Origin: Deinococcus peraridilitoris DSM 19664
GTDB lineage: Bacteria; Deinococcota; Deinococci; Deinococcales; Deinococcaceae
Assembly (NCBI RefSeq): GCF_000317835.1
Contig: NC_019793.1
Span: 2,505,001 to 2,569,000, forward strand
DNA length: 64,000 nt
Direction: 5' to 3'
The notes beneath the pieces are model-generated. The model saw only the letters and a program-made list of their open reading frames with translations. It searched no databases and was not told the DNA's origin. Position numbers and translations under genes: made by a program. Each line of letters begins with the position of its first letter. Position 1 is the first letter of the stretch. Positions 8,249 through 17,127 of the stretch are shown in pieces.

Positions 8249-8755
8249 CTGGATTTCTCACGCCCGTACATGGTGTCGAGCCCGCAGCTGATCGTGCGCC
8301 AAAACGAGAGGCGCAACTTCAAAAGTCTCGAGGACCTCCAGGGCAAACGCCTGGGCGTCGGTACCGGCAGCAATTACGAGCAGATCGCCAGCCGCCTGGG
8401 CGGCATTCAGGTGCGCACCTACAAAGCCCTCCTGATCCCCTCAAAGCCCTCAGCCTCGGGCGCATCGATGCGGCGCTCAACGACAGCCTGTGGCCGCGTA
8501 CCTGGTGAAGCAGAGCGGACTGCCGCTCTCCCGCGCTGGGCAACTCGTTCATCGGGCTCGTCAAAGACACCTCGCTGGTATCGGTGATCACGGTGGTGGA
8601 GTTGCTGCAAGAAGGCAACCTGATCATCGCACGGACCTTTCAGCCCACGCCGGTCTGCCTGGCAGTCGCGGGCATCTACTGGGTGATCAGCAGCCTGCTG
8701 GTGCTGGTCCTGCGCAACATCGGGCGCCGACCGTCACACGGTCGTGTAGCGTAGG
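8249..8755 (+). pseudogene. Decayed amino-acid ABC transporter (binding protein and permease fragments)
   Basis: Three reading frames hold consecutive pieces of one lost locus. From 8249 LDFSRPYMVSSPQLIVRQ and DLQGKRLGVGTGSNYEQIA match polar amino-acid binding proteins (SBP_bac_3). After a frameshift near 8435 another frame reads ALSLGRIDAALNDSL, then a third frame (8490 on) reads AAYLVKQSGLPL, still binding-protein sequence. From ~8537 the text switches to the C-terminal end of a permease (GNSFIGLVKDTSLVSVI, VELLQEGNLIIARTFQPTP) ending at the TAG at 8753-8755. Frameshifts plus a deletion joining the two genes show that it is not functional. Confidence 0.85.
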
Positions 8756-8758
8756 AAC

Positions 8759-9319
8759 GTGACGCACCGCCCGATATTCGACTGCCTGGAGAGCGGGCGT
8801 CTGGTGCTGCGACGTTTTACCCGTACTGACGTGCCCGCCCTGGTCCGCTACCGCTCTGAGCAGGAAGTGGCGCGCTATCAAAGCTGGGACGCGCCATACC
8901 GCGAAATGCAGGCGCGCGAGCTCGTCGACGCCATGCAGACGCGCCAACCGGGGGAACCGGGCTGGTTTCAGTTTGCGATTGAGGAGCGCACCAGCCGCGC
9001 GTTGATCGGCGACCTGGGCCTTCACCTCTTCGAAGCCGAGCAGGCCGAAATCGGTTATACCCTCGCGCGGGAAGTCTGGGGACGGGGATACGGCAGTGAA
9101 GCGGTGGGCACCCTGCTGAACCTGGTCTTCGGGCAGCTGCTGGTGCACCGCATCATCGCCCGCACCGATCCGCGCAATGACCGCTCCGCGCGCCTGCTGC
9201 GCCGTCTGGGATTCCGTCACGAGGGCCGCTTTCTGGAAAGTTACTTTGACGGCGAACACTGGCTGGATGACGATCTGTACGCCCTGCTCAGCCGCGAATG
9301 GTTGAGGCACCCGGCTTGA
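8759..9319 (+). CDS. GNAT-family N-acetyltransferase (RimJ/RimL-like)
   Basis: A 186-residue acetyltransferase of the GNAT superfamily. It opens SGRLVLRRFTRTDVPALVRY, typical of RimJ/RimL-like enzymes, and carries the acetyl-CoA binding region in EIGYTLAREVWGRGYGSEAV near residues 100-120, followed by RIIARTDPRNDRSARLLRRLGF and a final YALLSREW. It should transfer acetyl from acetyl-CoA to an amine, perhaps a protein N-terminus. The GTG start at 8759 follows a TAGCGT -10 at 8747-8752 by six bases, so the mRNA is probably leaderless; the gene begins just after the decayed transporter. Confidence 0.9.
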   Translation: MTHRPIFDCLESGRLVLRRFTRTDVPALVRYRSEQEVARYQSWDAPYREMQARELVDAMQTRQPGEPGWFQFAIEERTSRALIGDLGLHLFEAEQAEIGYTLAREVWGRGYGSEAVGTLLNLVFGQLLVHRIIARTDPRNDRSARLLRRLGFRHEGRFLESYFDGEHWLDDDLYALLSREWLRHPA

Positions 9320-9322
9320 AAG

Positions 9323-9862
9323 TTACCCTCCTTGCAACTGCCCTTCGAGCTGGGCCGCGGTGTCCTGCGCGCCCATCAGCCGGGCGGCATCCACGACCGA
9401 CAGTCCGTTCGCGTCGCGCGCGTGCAGATTGGCGCCGCGCGCGAGCAGCAGCGTGGCCAGGGCGGTGCGGTTGAACATGGCGGCCATCATCAGGGCGGTC
9501 TTGCCGTCGGGCGAGGTGCTTTCGACGTCAGCACCCTGATCGAGCAGCAACTGCACCATCTGTTGGTCCCCCTTGTACACCGCGCCCAGCAGCGGTGTCT
9601 GGCCCTGGTCGTTGCGCAGCTCCGGGTCGGCGCCGTGTGACAGCAGGACGCGTGCCGCTGCGTGATGTCCGTGGTAGCAGGCCAGCATCAGCAGGCTGTC
9701 ACCTTTCTGGTTGCGCAGATTCGGTGGCAGACCGCGCTCCAGCAGGGAAGTGAGCTGTGCGGCATCACCGCTCCTTGCAAGCTCAAAGATAGCCTGCAGG
9801 TAAGCCAGCGTCTCCTCGTCGAGCACGGCTGGTGCGGTGTCGGTGTTGGCATCGTGGTGCAT
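9323..9862 (-). CDS. Ankyrin-repeat protein
   Basis: A 179-residue soluble protein made almost wholly of ankyrin repeats. At least four units can be seen, e.g. KGDSLLMLACYHGHHAAARV, GQTPLLGAVYKGDQQMVQLL and GKTALMMAAMFNRTALATLL, separated by LLxxGADxxx turns. Such repeats bind other proteins; bacterial versions of this length often sit beside catalases or stress enzymes, but none is here. The ATG at 9862 is preceded by a perfect AGGAGGT. The frame upstream of it merely runs antisense across the permease gene and is not coding. It lies 59 bases downstream of the metal transporter permease and may be co-transcribed with it. Confidence 0.88.
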   Translation of the reverse strand: MHHDANTDTAPAVLDEETLAYLQAIFELARSGDAAQLTSLLERGLPPNLRNQKGDSLLMLACYHGHHAAARVLLSHGADPELRNDQGQTPLLGAVYKGDQQMVQLLLDQGADVESTSPDGKTALMMAAMFNRTALATLLLARGANLHARDANGLSVVDAARLMGAQDTAAQLEGQLQGG

Positions 9863-9921
9863 GGGACCTCCTGTCTGGAATGTAGTGCAGCCGGGAGTGG
9901 ACTGCCTGCCCGCGGAGACGG

Positions 9922-10734
9922 TCAGGTCAGGCGTGGACGGGTCATCAGCACCAGCAGAAAGGTCAGGGTATTGGTCAACACTACGGTCGCTCCAGGAGCG
10001 ACGTTCAGGTAGTACGAAGCATACAGACCGATCACGCCGCTCAGGCTGCCGATCAAGGCTGCGACCAGCATCATGGCGCGCAGATTGCGGGTCAGCAGGC
10101 GGGCGGTGGCGCTTGACGTGATCAGCAAACTCACCGACAGGGTGGTACCGACCAGCTGAATGGTCAGCACCACCACCAGCGCGATCAGCATCAAGAGCAG
10201 GTTGTTGAGGCGCCCGACCGGCAGGCCGATGGCGCGCGCTTCCGTCGGGTCGAAGGAGATCAGCAGCAGCTCTTTTTGAAAGACCGTCAGCGTCAGGCCG
10301 ATCAGGCCCGTGACGATCAGGGACGCCCACAGGTCCTGCGCTGAAACTCCCAGCGGATTGCCGACCAGAAAATTGGCCAGGTCGACGGCGTAACTGCGGG
10401 CACTGGACAGCAGCACCACGCCCAGCGCGAACATGCCCACAAAGACGATGCCGATGGCGCTGTCCTGCTTGAGGCCGCTGCGCTGCGTCACGAACCCGAT
10501 GCCCAGCGAGGTTACGAGTGCCGCCAGCACTGCACCTCCCAGCAAATTCAGTTTCAGCAGAAAAGCCGCCACGATACCTGGAAACACCGCGTGACTCATC
10601 GCGTCCCCGATGTAGCTGAGGCCACGCAGCACCACGTACACGCCGATCACCGCGCACAGCACCGACACCACCGTGACGCTCAGGAGCGCGCGTACAAAGA
10701 ACTCGTATTGCAGAGGCTCAAGTAGCCAGTTCAT
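9922..10734 (-). CDS. Mn/Zn ABC transporter permease
   Basis: A 270-residue membrane protein of the ABC-3 permease family (ZnuB/MntB type) with about eight transmembrane segments; conserved pieces are [37 protein letters not shown] and [14 protein letters not shown]. It forms the channel through which the metal ion crosses the inner membrane. The ATG at 10734 overlaps the stop of the ATPase gene (four-base overlap 10731-10734), the usual coupling in these operons. The operon order on the minus strand is binding protein, ATPase, permease. Confidence 0.94.
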   Translation of the reverse strand: MNWLLEPLQYEFFVRALLSVTVVSVLCAVIGVYVVLRGLSYIGDAMSHAVFPGIVAAFLLKLNLLGGAVLAALVTSLGIGFVTQRSGLKQDSAIGIVFVGMFALGVVLLSSARSYAVDLANFLVGNPLGVSAQDLWASLIVTGLIGLTLTVFQKELLLISFDPTEARAIGLPVGRLNNLLLMLIALVVVLTIQLVGTTLSVSLLITSSATARLLTRNLRAMMLVAALIGSLSGVIGLYASYYLNVAPGATVVLTNTLTFLLVLMTRPRLT

Positions 10735-11519
10735 GCGCCCTCGTGTCCAGGTCCAAGGTGCGAGCTCGAAAAGGTGGCTTCGACGTTGTGCGGGGTGTAG
10801 ACCTCTGCCGGAGTACCCTGGGCGATCACCGAGCGGTTGACCAGAATCAGCCGGTCGCACCAGCGTGCCGCGCTTTCCAGGTCGTGGGTGACCATCAGCA
10901 CACCCTTGCCTGCCCGCGCCTGAGCTTGCAGGAGCGCCATCACCCGCTCCTGCGTGGCTGCGTCTACGCCGGTGAGTGGTTCGTCCAGCAGCAGCAGCAA
11001 CGCCTGACGGACCAACATGCGCGCGAGCAGCACCCGTTGTTTTTGCCCACCTGATAAATCCGCGATGGGTCGCTGACGCAGATCGAGCACCCCGGTCTGC
11101 TCCAGGGCGCGACGCACGATTTCACGGTCCGTTCTTCCCGGCCAGCGCAGCCAGCCCAGCCGTCCGGTGCGGCCCATCATGGCGACTTCCCATACGGTGA
11201 CGGGAAAGGACCAGTCGAGGGTCTGTTGCTGTGGCACGTAAGCGATGGCGTCCTTCGGGCGTGGAGCGAGGGCGGGCGCGAACCGCACCGATCCACCGGA
11301 AGTGGGTATGAGTCCCAGCAACGCCTTGAGCAGCGTGCTCTTGCCGGCCCCGTTGGGACCGATCAACGCCACGAACTCACCGCTTCGCACGTTCACACTG
11401 GCGTGCTCCAGGGCGTTCTGCGCGCCGTAACGCACGCTCAGATTCTCGGTTTCGAACAGCACTTCCGCCGCGGCCGCGTTTGGCACGGCAAAAATGCTCG
11501 CCGGACCTGCCTGGATCAT
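10731..11519 (-). CDS. Mn/Zn ABC transporter ATP-binding protein
   Basis: A 262-residue ABC ATPase that powers import by the neighbouring permease. Walker A is GPNGAGKST, the Q-loop is in [10 protein letters not shown], the signature is LSGGQKQR, Walker B is LLLLLDEP, and the H-loop is MVTHD. The segment [19 protein letters not shown] after the Q-loop is typical of manganese/zinc transporters. A 202-base gap separates it from the binding protein gene; no convincing ORF or terminator was seen in that gap, so the three genes are probably one operon. Confidence 0.94.
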   Translation of the reverse strand: MIQAGPASIFAVPNAAAAEVLFETENLSVRYGAQNALEHASVNVRSGEFVALIGPNGAGKSTLLKALLGLIPTSGGSVRFAPALAPRPKDAIAYVPQQQTLDWSFPVTVWEVAMMGRTGRLGWLRWPGRTDREIVRRALEQTGVLDLRQRPIADLSGGQKQRVLLARMLVRQALLLLLDEPLTGVDAATQERVMALLQAQARAGKGVLMVTHDLESAARWCDRLILVNRSVIAQGTPAEVYTPHNVEATFSSSHLGPGHEGA

Positions 11520-11721
11520 TGTCGGCCCGTAAGACGCACCAGGGTGAGGCGCTCTGGGAGCTTGACGCTGCGCTGGGCAATTCCCAGGGAATTTGCCGAA
11601 GGCAGCAGAAAAGGGCAGGAAAGTGCAGTCTTTGGCATGAGGAAGGTCGGCGCCGCGAAAACCACGCGGGCGGGCGCGGGCAGCGCTCTATCATACCGCT
11701 CCTGAACCAGGGCAGACCGCT

Positions 11722-12645
11722 TCACTTCAGGGCGTTCACGATGGTATCCACGTTGTACCGGAACGCCTTGAGGAAGGTGTCGCCCGCGCTGCCCGGCTGG
11801 CCCAGCGCGTCGGTGTACAGGGGTGGAGCGATGCGCGCGCCGGTTTCGCGGCTGACACTCTGCGCGAGGCGGGCATTGACGGTGTTCTCCGTGAAAATGG
11901 CCTTGACCCCCTGCGCTTTGATGGCGCGAATCAGCCGGGCCGTGTCCTGCGCGGAGGGCGCCTGTTCGGTGCCGCGCCCTGGAAAGACTTCCCCGACCAC
12001 CGTGAATCCGTAGCGGTGCGCGAAGTATCCCAGCGCGTCGTGGTTGGTGACCAGCTTGCGTTGTGCTTTCGGCAATTCGGCCACCCGTTTTCTGGCGTAG
12101 GCGTCGAGGGCCTGGATTTGCGCGATGTAGGTTCTGGCGTTGTTGGCGTAGGTTGTCCTGCCGGCCGGATCGGCCTGGGTGAGGGCGTCACGGATACGCC
12201 CGACATACGACACGGCGTGGTCGGCGTCCCACCAGGCGTGAGGATCGAATTCCCCGTGCCCGGCTTCTGCATGTTCCTCGTCTTCACCCGCGTGCTCTTC
12301 GGCTGCGCGCAGTTTCAGACCCTGGGTGAGCGTGACGACGCGGGCGCTGGGAGCCGCACTTTGCCGCAGGCGGTCAAACCAGTTTTCAAGACCGGCACCG
12401 TTCTGGAAGATCAACCTGGCTCCCGCGACGGCGCGGATGTCGCCAGTGGAAGGCTGGTAGGAGTGAGTATCACCGTTGACGGGAACAAGGTTGGTGACCT
12501 GCACGCGCGTGCCACCCACCGTCCGTACCATGTCCGATACCATCGAGAAGCTGCCCACCACCTTGAGCGGAGGAGCAGTCTGCGGCGTCTGGGCAAGGGC
12601 GCTTCCCGTAACAAGCAGCGTGGTAAGCAGGGACATCTGTTTCAT
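11722..12645 (-). CDS. Mn/Zn ABC transporter substrate-binding protein
   Basis: A 307-residue exported protein of the ZnuA/MntA (cluster A-I) family. A signal peptide (MKQMSLLTTLLVTGSALA) is followed by metal-site motifs NGDTHSYQPSTGD, DPHAWWD, and GEVFPGRGTEQAPSA; an Asp/Glu in the C-lobe completes the site. A His/Glu-rich loop (EEHAGEDEEHAEAGHGE) just before DPHAW is characteristic of zinc binders, but manganese cannot be excluded. The ATG at 12645 follows GGAG by four bases. The promoter upstream is covered by a Fur-like palindrome. Confidence 0.93.
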   Translation of the reverse strand: MKQMSLLTTLLVTGSALAQTPQTAPPLKVVGSFSMVSDMVRTVGGTRVQVTNLVPVNGDTHSYQPSTGDIRAVAGARLIFQNGAGLENWFDRLRQSAAPSARVVTLTQGLKLRAAEEHAGEDEEHAEAGHGEFDPHAWWDADHAVSYVGRIRDALTQADPAGRTTYANNARTYIAQIQALDAYARKRVAELPKAQRKLVTNHDALGYFAHRYGFTVVGEVFPGRGTEQAPSAQDTARLIRAIKAQGVKAIFTENTVNARLAQSVSRETGARIAPPLYTDALGQPGSAGDTFLKAFRYNVDTIVNALK

Positions 12646-12675
12646 AAGTCTCCAGGCAGACACCTTTCGGTATCC

Positions 12676-12698
12676 TGATAAATAATAATCGCTTATCA
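12676..12698. promoter_or_regulatory. Fur-family-like palindrome over the metal operon promoter
   Basis: TGATAA at 12676-12681 and TTATCA at 12693-12698 are perfect inverted arms around an AT-rich 11-base centre. On the minus strand the palindrome lies between a TTGTAA -35 and overlaps a TATTAT -10 (16-bp spacer). The GATAA...TTATC form resembles Fur/Mur/Zur operators, so metal-dependent repression of the importer is likely. Confidence 0.55.
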
Positions 12699-12858
12699 AC
12701 AATTTACAAAGAGCTCGTCTCATCACCAGCGCCATGGCGGACCGGGCGCAACAAAGAACGGGGCCAAACAGTGTGGCGGCTCCCGGTGGCCGTACTGCAC
12801 TGGGAGACTGCCCTGTGAGACTGTGCTGGGAGCCTGCGTTCCCGGCCGACACAGCAAA

Positions 12859-12878
12859 GCCGCTCCCGGAGGAGCGGC
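12859..12878 (-). terminator. Hairpin downstream of the copper oxidase gene
   Basis: GCCGCTCC and GGAGCGGC pair around a 4-base loop, 17 bases past the stop of the minus-strand gene ending at 12895; on that strand CTTTGCT follows. A fair intrinsic terminator with a weak T-run. Confidence 0.5.
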
Positions 12879-12894
12879 CGTTTGATTCCGGATT

Positions 12895-14640
12895 CTATTT
12901 GAGGGTAACGATGCGGGAAACGGAGGGAACACCGTTTTTGAGGATAAAGAGCATGTATTGACCCGGAGGAGCGAGATTCGGACTGCCCGGAGCGCGCAGG
13001 GTCAGCGTTCCCCCGGAGCGGCCGACAATGTCGAGGGTGCTGATGCGCTGGTTCATGTCAAAGGAGTGCGTCACCGAACCCAGACGGATCAAGGTGGCCT
13101 TGCCGATCTGGGCCGCGTCGGTCGTCGTGACCTCGAAGGTGTCCCCGTAGTCGATCACGGCCTTCGAGACACCCTGAATGCTGGGCCGCTCTCCCTTGAA
13201 CAGGTACGGCGGACGGTACACCTGGGCGTTGCGGTACTTGTCGTACCCGGCGTTCTGCTGTTTTTCATCGGGGCAACCGGAGTACTCGGGATCACCGTCC
13301 GTGCAGGCTCCACCCCCGGAGACCAGCACCGTCGCATCGGGCAGCAGGATGGCCGTCGAGTGATACAGACGTTCGACTGTCATCGGTGCGAGCGAAGTCC
13401 ACGACTTGCTGACCGGATTCCACAGTTCGGGAATCTTGACGGTAGCGTCCTGCCCGGCTTTGGCGGCGTTTTCGGGATCGTCGGGCGGATACTTGGCGTT
13501 GTTGAAGCCGTACGCCTGGGTGCCGCCCGTGACCAGCACGCTGCCGTCGGGCAGCAGGGTGGCATTGTGAAAGCGCCGCTTGTACTGCATCGGGGCGAAG
13601 GTGGTGTATTGGGCCGTACCACCCGACAGGTCGATTCCGATGGCGTGGTTGGTCGGGGAAATCCGGTTGGCCGAGGTTGGTGAGTTGTCGCGCTCGTCGC
13701 TGCCACCACCACCCAGCACCAGCACCTTGTCGGTGTCGTACATCACGGCCGTGCCGTAATCACGCCGCACCTTGTTGGGCGGTGGAGCGGGCGTCCAGCT
13801 GCCCGCGCCCCCGGTGCCGATCCAGCCGACCTCGTCCTTGTCCGGTCCGGCATTGAAGACCTGACCGTTCGAGGCAACGAACAGCCAGGGGTAGAAGTCA
13901 GTCTGGGCTTTGGCGCCGTCGAGGCGGCGCCAGGTGTTGCTGGTTGGATTGTAGACTTCCGGGGTTTCGGCGAAGGTGCCGGCGCCGAGCTTCTGGCCCT
14001 GAGGCACGGTAGAGTTACCGGCCACTGCCAGTACGTCTCCGTTGGGCAGGGTGGTGGTGGTGGGATACCAGCGGAACTCGGACATCGACGCGACTTTGGT
14101 CCACTTTTTGGTGCGGTAGTCGTAGATGTTGGTGTCCTTGATGCCCGCTTCGGCCGAACGGTGACGGAACAGCTTGGACAGATCGTCGCCCCCGGCAATC
14201 AGCAGCCGACCGTCGGCCAGCAGGGTGTGCCCGCCGCAGAAGATGGCGCTGCCCTGAAAGTTCATGGGGGTGTGGGTGTTGTTCGCGGGGTTCCATAAAT
14301 CGATCTGGTTGTTGTATGGCACGCCACTTTTCCCGGCGTAGTTGGCCCAGTCCGGGTAGTAGTTGCCTCCGAACGACATCACCGTGCCGTCCGGCAGCAG
14401 CGTGGTGTGAATGGCCAGCACCGGCCAGTTGCCGATCAGCGTCGACCACTGGCCTTTGCTGCTGGCGTCCGCGCTTGGGGGTCCGAAGGCACTTTTGGCG
14501 GCCTCGTAATCCTGCGCCGGCACCACGCTGGCCCCTGGCCCAGGCCCAGGCGTCGGACCCGTCGAAGAACCAGGCCCCGTGCTACCACAGCCGACCAACA
14601 GGGCCGCACCCAACAATGTTATTCCAATAGAGCGATACAT
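12895..14640 (-). CDS. Radical-copper (galactose/glyoxal oxidase-like) lipoprotein
   Basis: A 581-residue secreted Kelch-type beta-propeller with a C-terminal Ig-like DUF1929 domain. The N-terminus is a lipoprotein signal with lipobox LLVGC, then a Gly/Pro/Ser linker. Kelch blades are visible as repeated LLPDGTVMSFGG / LADGRLLIAGG / LPNGDVLAVAG / LLPDGSVLVTGG units. All ligands of the galactose oxidase copper-radical site can be placed: Cys135 (AIFCGGH) to cross-link with Tyr192 (FRWYP), Tyr426-His427 (ERLYHST) and His525 (VTHSF). It should oxidise a primary alcohol or aldehyde to give hydrogen peroxide outside the cell membrane. The start at 14640 has GGAGG five bases upstream. Confidence 0.88.
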   Translation of the reverse strand: MYRSIGITLLGAALLVGCGSTGPGSSTGPTPGPGPGASVVPAQDYEAAKSAFGPPSADASSKGQWSTLIGNWPVLAIHTTLLPDGTVMSFGGNYYPDWANYAGKSGVPYNNQIDLWNPANNTHTPMNFQGSAIFCGGHTLLADGRLLIAGGDDLSKLFRHRSAEAGIKDTNIYDYRTKKWTKVASMSEFRWYPTTTTLPNGDVLAVAGNSTVPQGQKLGAGTFAETPEVYNPTSNTWRRLDGAKAQTDFYPWLFVASNGQVFNAGPDKDEVGWIGTGGAGSWTPAPPPNKVRRDYGTAVMYDTDKVLVLGGGGSDERDNSPTSANRISPTNHAIGIDLSGGTAQYTTFAPMQYKRRFHNATLLPDGSVLVTGGTQAYGFNNAKYPPDDPENAAKAGQDATVKIPELWNPVSKSWTSLAPMTVERLYHSTAILLPDATVLVSGGGACTDGDPEYSGCPDEKQQNAGYDKYRNAQVYRPPYLFKGERPSIQGVSKAVIDYGDTFEVTTTDAAQIGKATLIRLGSVTHSFDMNQRISTLDIVGRSGGTLTLRAPGSPNLAPPGQYMLFILKNGVPSVSRIVTLK

Positions 14641-14996
14641 GAAACCTCCGAAACCCAACGTTGATATTCAAAGACGAACCTCTGAAGAGGCCCGGATCAC
14701 ACACCAGCGAAGGCACCGCACAACACCTGCCGATGCTCTGTGAAAAGAATGCCGGCCAAATCTGACGTGAACTCACACGATGGGTGAAGTTTTTGCCGGA
14801 TTGGTTCTCATAGACTGCGTTGTCGTTCATTTCCAAAGCTTTGTTCAGGAGACGTGCGCAACGCGATTTTTGTCAAATCGTGACGTCGGCACAATCACTT
14901 GATTTGACCTTCATGTGTGGTCGGCACTTTCCGCAGGGATCACCTGTCGACGAGGCTGTGCCGGCTGCTGTTCACAGCCCTGCCAGCCTGTGACCG
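14641..14996. other. Intergenic region upstream of the copper oxidase gene
   Basis: 356 bases between two minus-strand genes. AT-rich patches occur around 14770-14830, but no convincing promoter pair, RNA gene or coding frame was seen. Confidence 0.5.
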
Positions 14997-15827
14997 TCAG
15001 TCGGCCGACCCGCTTTCGGAGGCCGCCAGTTCGCCCTGGGCCTCGGAGAGCTTCAGCAGGCCGCCCAGCACCTGCATGAGTGCCAACGCCAGGGCGGGCA
15101 TGCCCGCCATCAGCATCACCAGACCACTGATCTGCTGATTTTGCAGCGGCGTCAGATTCCACAGACACGGCACGTTCACATAAGGGCTGTACAGCACGGC
15201 GGGACTGTACAGCCAGACGGCCGCCACGCCCATCATCGGCAGGGCGCTCAGAAAACCAAAAGCTCCCCGACCGAGCACCGACAGACGGTTCAGCTGCGGC
15301 ACGGTGTTCAGTGCGACCGCCCACAGCAACGTGCCGCCCAGCAGGTAGAGCACGGGCAGCAGCGTCGACGCAGTGGCGCTTACCAGCGAGGCATTAAAGC
15401 CAATGGGCAGATTCCAGAATACGATAATGGTCGTCCATAAGGCAAAGACCACAAAGGGATCGAGCACGAACGACAGCAGACGGCGCGCCGGTCCACTTCG
15501 GTGCAGGGCCAGCAGTCCGGAAGGCAGGCCCAGCATCAGCAGTGGTGGAGCCAGCTCGGCCAGCAGCATCAGGCGACCCATGTACAGCGCCATCGAATTC
15601 AGCGTGTACGACGAAGCGTTCGTTTGCAGCCCCAGCAGGGCCACCAGCGCGCCCAGACCGAACAGCAGCGCCCGCCACCCGGGCCAGTGTGCGCGTGCCT
15701 CGGCACTTCGGCGCACGCGCACGAAGTGCCAGAAGTACACTCCCACGAGTGCCACGGTCACGCCCCATACCAGGGGATCCAAGCGCCACGAGAACAACAG
15801 GGCCGCCGGCGAAGGATTCAGATCCAC
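14997..15827 (-). CDS. CtaG-like cytochrome c oxidase assembly membrane protein
   Basis: A 276-residue protein with about seven transmembrane segments matching the Caa3_CtaG family: early WRLDPLVWGVTVALVGVYFW, central ALYMGRLMLLAELAPPLLMLG, and PLQNQQISGLVMLMAGMPA near the C-terminus. Bacillus-type CtaG is needed for assembly of caa3-type cytochrome oxidase, probably in copper delivery. It is the last gene of the PCuAC-SCO-CtaG operon, starting four bases after the SCO stop codon. Confidence 0.9.
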   Translation of the reverse strand: MDLNPSPAALLFSWRLDPLVWGVTVALVGVYFWHFVRVRRSAEARAHWPGWRALLFGLGALVALLGLQTNASSYTLNSMALYMGRLMLLAELAPPLLMLGLPSGLLALHRSGPARRLLSFVLDPFVVFALWTTIIVFWNLPIGFNASLVSATASTLLPVLYLLGGTLLWAVALNTVPQLNRLSVLGRGAFGFLSALPMMGVAAVWLYSPAVLYSPYVNVPCLWNLTPLQNQQISGLVMLMAGMPALALALMQVLGGLLKLSEAQGELAASESGSAD

Positions 15828-15831
15828 GCGT

Positions 15832-16509
15832 TCACTCCTTCAGAACCTGCCGCAGATCGCGCACGACCCGGTCGAGTTGCGGCAACTGCGTGTAGTCCCA
15901 TACCAGGCGCATTTTTCCCTCACGGTCGATGAGGTACGTGGCGGTCGTGTGGTTGATGGCGTAATTTCCCGAGGTTCCCGTTCCCGAGCTGGCCGAGGCA
16001 CCTTTCGGCTGGATGGGCGCCTTGGCATACCCCACACCGTACGATTTGGCAACGGCTGCCAGCTGGGGTTCGGGAAGACGCAGGCCCGTCAGGCCACCAC
16101 CGAAGAAATTCGTGTAGGCCTGAAGCTGCGCCACGGTGTCGCGCTCTGGATCGAGGCTCACGAACACGATACGCAGGTCATCCTGTACGTCGGCGGGCAG
16201 CTGTTCCTTGGCTTTGCGCAGGTAGTTCAGGGTCAGCGGACAGATGTCCGGGCAGCGCGTGAAGCCGAAAAACAGCGCCACCACTTCCCCGCGGGTACTG
16301 GCGAACTCGAAAGGCTGTCCCGATTGGTCGGTGGCGCTGAAGCCGGCTGCCAGCGGTCGGCTGTCGTAGGTCGTGCCGAAGTACGCAAAAGGACTCTTGA
16401 TGCGGGCGTACAGCCACACGCCTCCCAACAGGGCCGCTACGGCCAGCAGGGCGCGGGTCAGACCACCCAGCCAGTCCAGGCCGGACGCGTCCAGGGCTTC
16501 CGTCTTCAC
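15832..16509 (-). CDS. SCO1/SenC-family copper chaperone
   Basis: A 225-residue thioredoxin-fold protein held by an N-terminal membrane anchor (~residues 17-36). The copper site is clear: FGFTRCPDICPLTLNYL supplies the CxxxC pair, and NHTTATYLIDREG the third ligand His. SCO proteins metallate the CuA centre of cytochrome c oxidase. An internal Ser/Gly/Thr-rich insert (GASASSGTGTSGN) is unusual but sits in a loop. Its start overlaps the end of the PCuAC gene by four bases and CtaG follows directly, so the operon is a full oxidase copper-loading set. Confidence 0.94.
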   Translation of the reverse strand: MKTEALDASGLDWLGGLTRALLAVAALLGGVWLYARIKSPFAYFGTTYDSRPLAAGFSATDQSGQPFEFASTRGEVVALFFGFTRCPDICPLTLNYLRKAKEQLPADVQDDLRIVFVSLDPERDTVAQLQAYTNFFGGGLTGLRLPEPQLAAVAKSYGVGYAKAPIQPKGASASSGTGTSGNYAINHTTATYLIDREGKMRLVWDYTQLPQLDRVVRDLRQVLKE

Positions 16510-17024
16510 TCAAACCTCCGCACGGGCAACTCCACGGGCAGATCCGGACGTCCCTGAAACGACAGGATCAGTGTCACACGCTCGCCTTCACGGGGCACAC
16601 GGGTCAGGTCTTCCAGCATCAGGTGGGTGCGGCCCGGCGTGAGCGTGACCTCCTGGCCGGGTGACACCTTCAGCGAATCGAGCGGCTGCATGCCCTGCAT
16701 ACCGTGGGCATGCGCGTGGTCTGAGGCGGCGACCGTGGCAGTCTGCATCAGCGTGATCTGCCCGGCCAGCGGAGAACTGGCCCGGATGAGGCCCAGCGGT
16801 GCTTCGGTATCATTGCGCAGCGTGAAGTAGGCGCTTGAGACGTTCGAACCCGGCGGGACGGCCAGCACAAACCCGTTCAGGACCGAAATACCGCCTTGGC
16901 TGACGTGCAGAAGCGCGGTTTCCACCGGAGCCTGGCGGGTGTGCGGTGCGCTTCGCAGCCACCACACGCCACCGGCCAGCACCAGCAGGGCTGCCAGGAC
17001 AGTCAGAAGGCGCCAGGACCACAT
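16506..17024 (-). CDS. PCuAC-family periplasmic copper chaperone
   Basis: A 172-residue protein with one N-terminal membrane anchor and a DUF461/PCuAC domain. The copper-binding Met/His cluster is spread through TLMQTATVAASDHAHAHGMQ and the later THLMLEDL, giving the family pattern of Met and His ligands about 35 residues apart. PCuAC hands Cu(I) to SCO or directly to the CuA site. It is the first gene of the operon; a TAGCCT -10 at 17036-17031 lies six bases before the ATG, so transcription is probably leaderless. Confidence 0.9.
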   Translation of the reverse strand: MWSWRLLTVLAALLVLAGGVWWLRSAPHTRQAPVETALLHVSQGGISVLNGFVLAVPPGSNVSSAYFTLRNDTEAPLGLIRASSPLAGQITLMQTATVAASDHAHAHGMQGMQPLDSLKVSPGQEVTLTPGRTHLMLEDLTRVPREGERVTLILSFQGRPDLPVELPVRRFE

Positions 17025-17127
17025 GGCTTCAGGCTAGCGCGGCCACGCAAGACAAACGCCCTGTACCCGACAGCCTCGCTCAAGATTCCCGCATGGTCGC
17101 CGGTGCGGGCACGCCGCGGAGAGCCGG

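Noticed and set aside
7488..8373. Long minus-strand frame over the PAP2 gene
   Set aside because: Only its last 69 codons (from the GTG at 7485) look like a gene; the rest is a shadow of PAP2.
11516..11725. 69-codon frame between metal-binding protein and ATPase
   Set aside because: Overlaps both neighbours, no ribosome site, odd composition; treated as a spacer.
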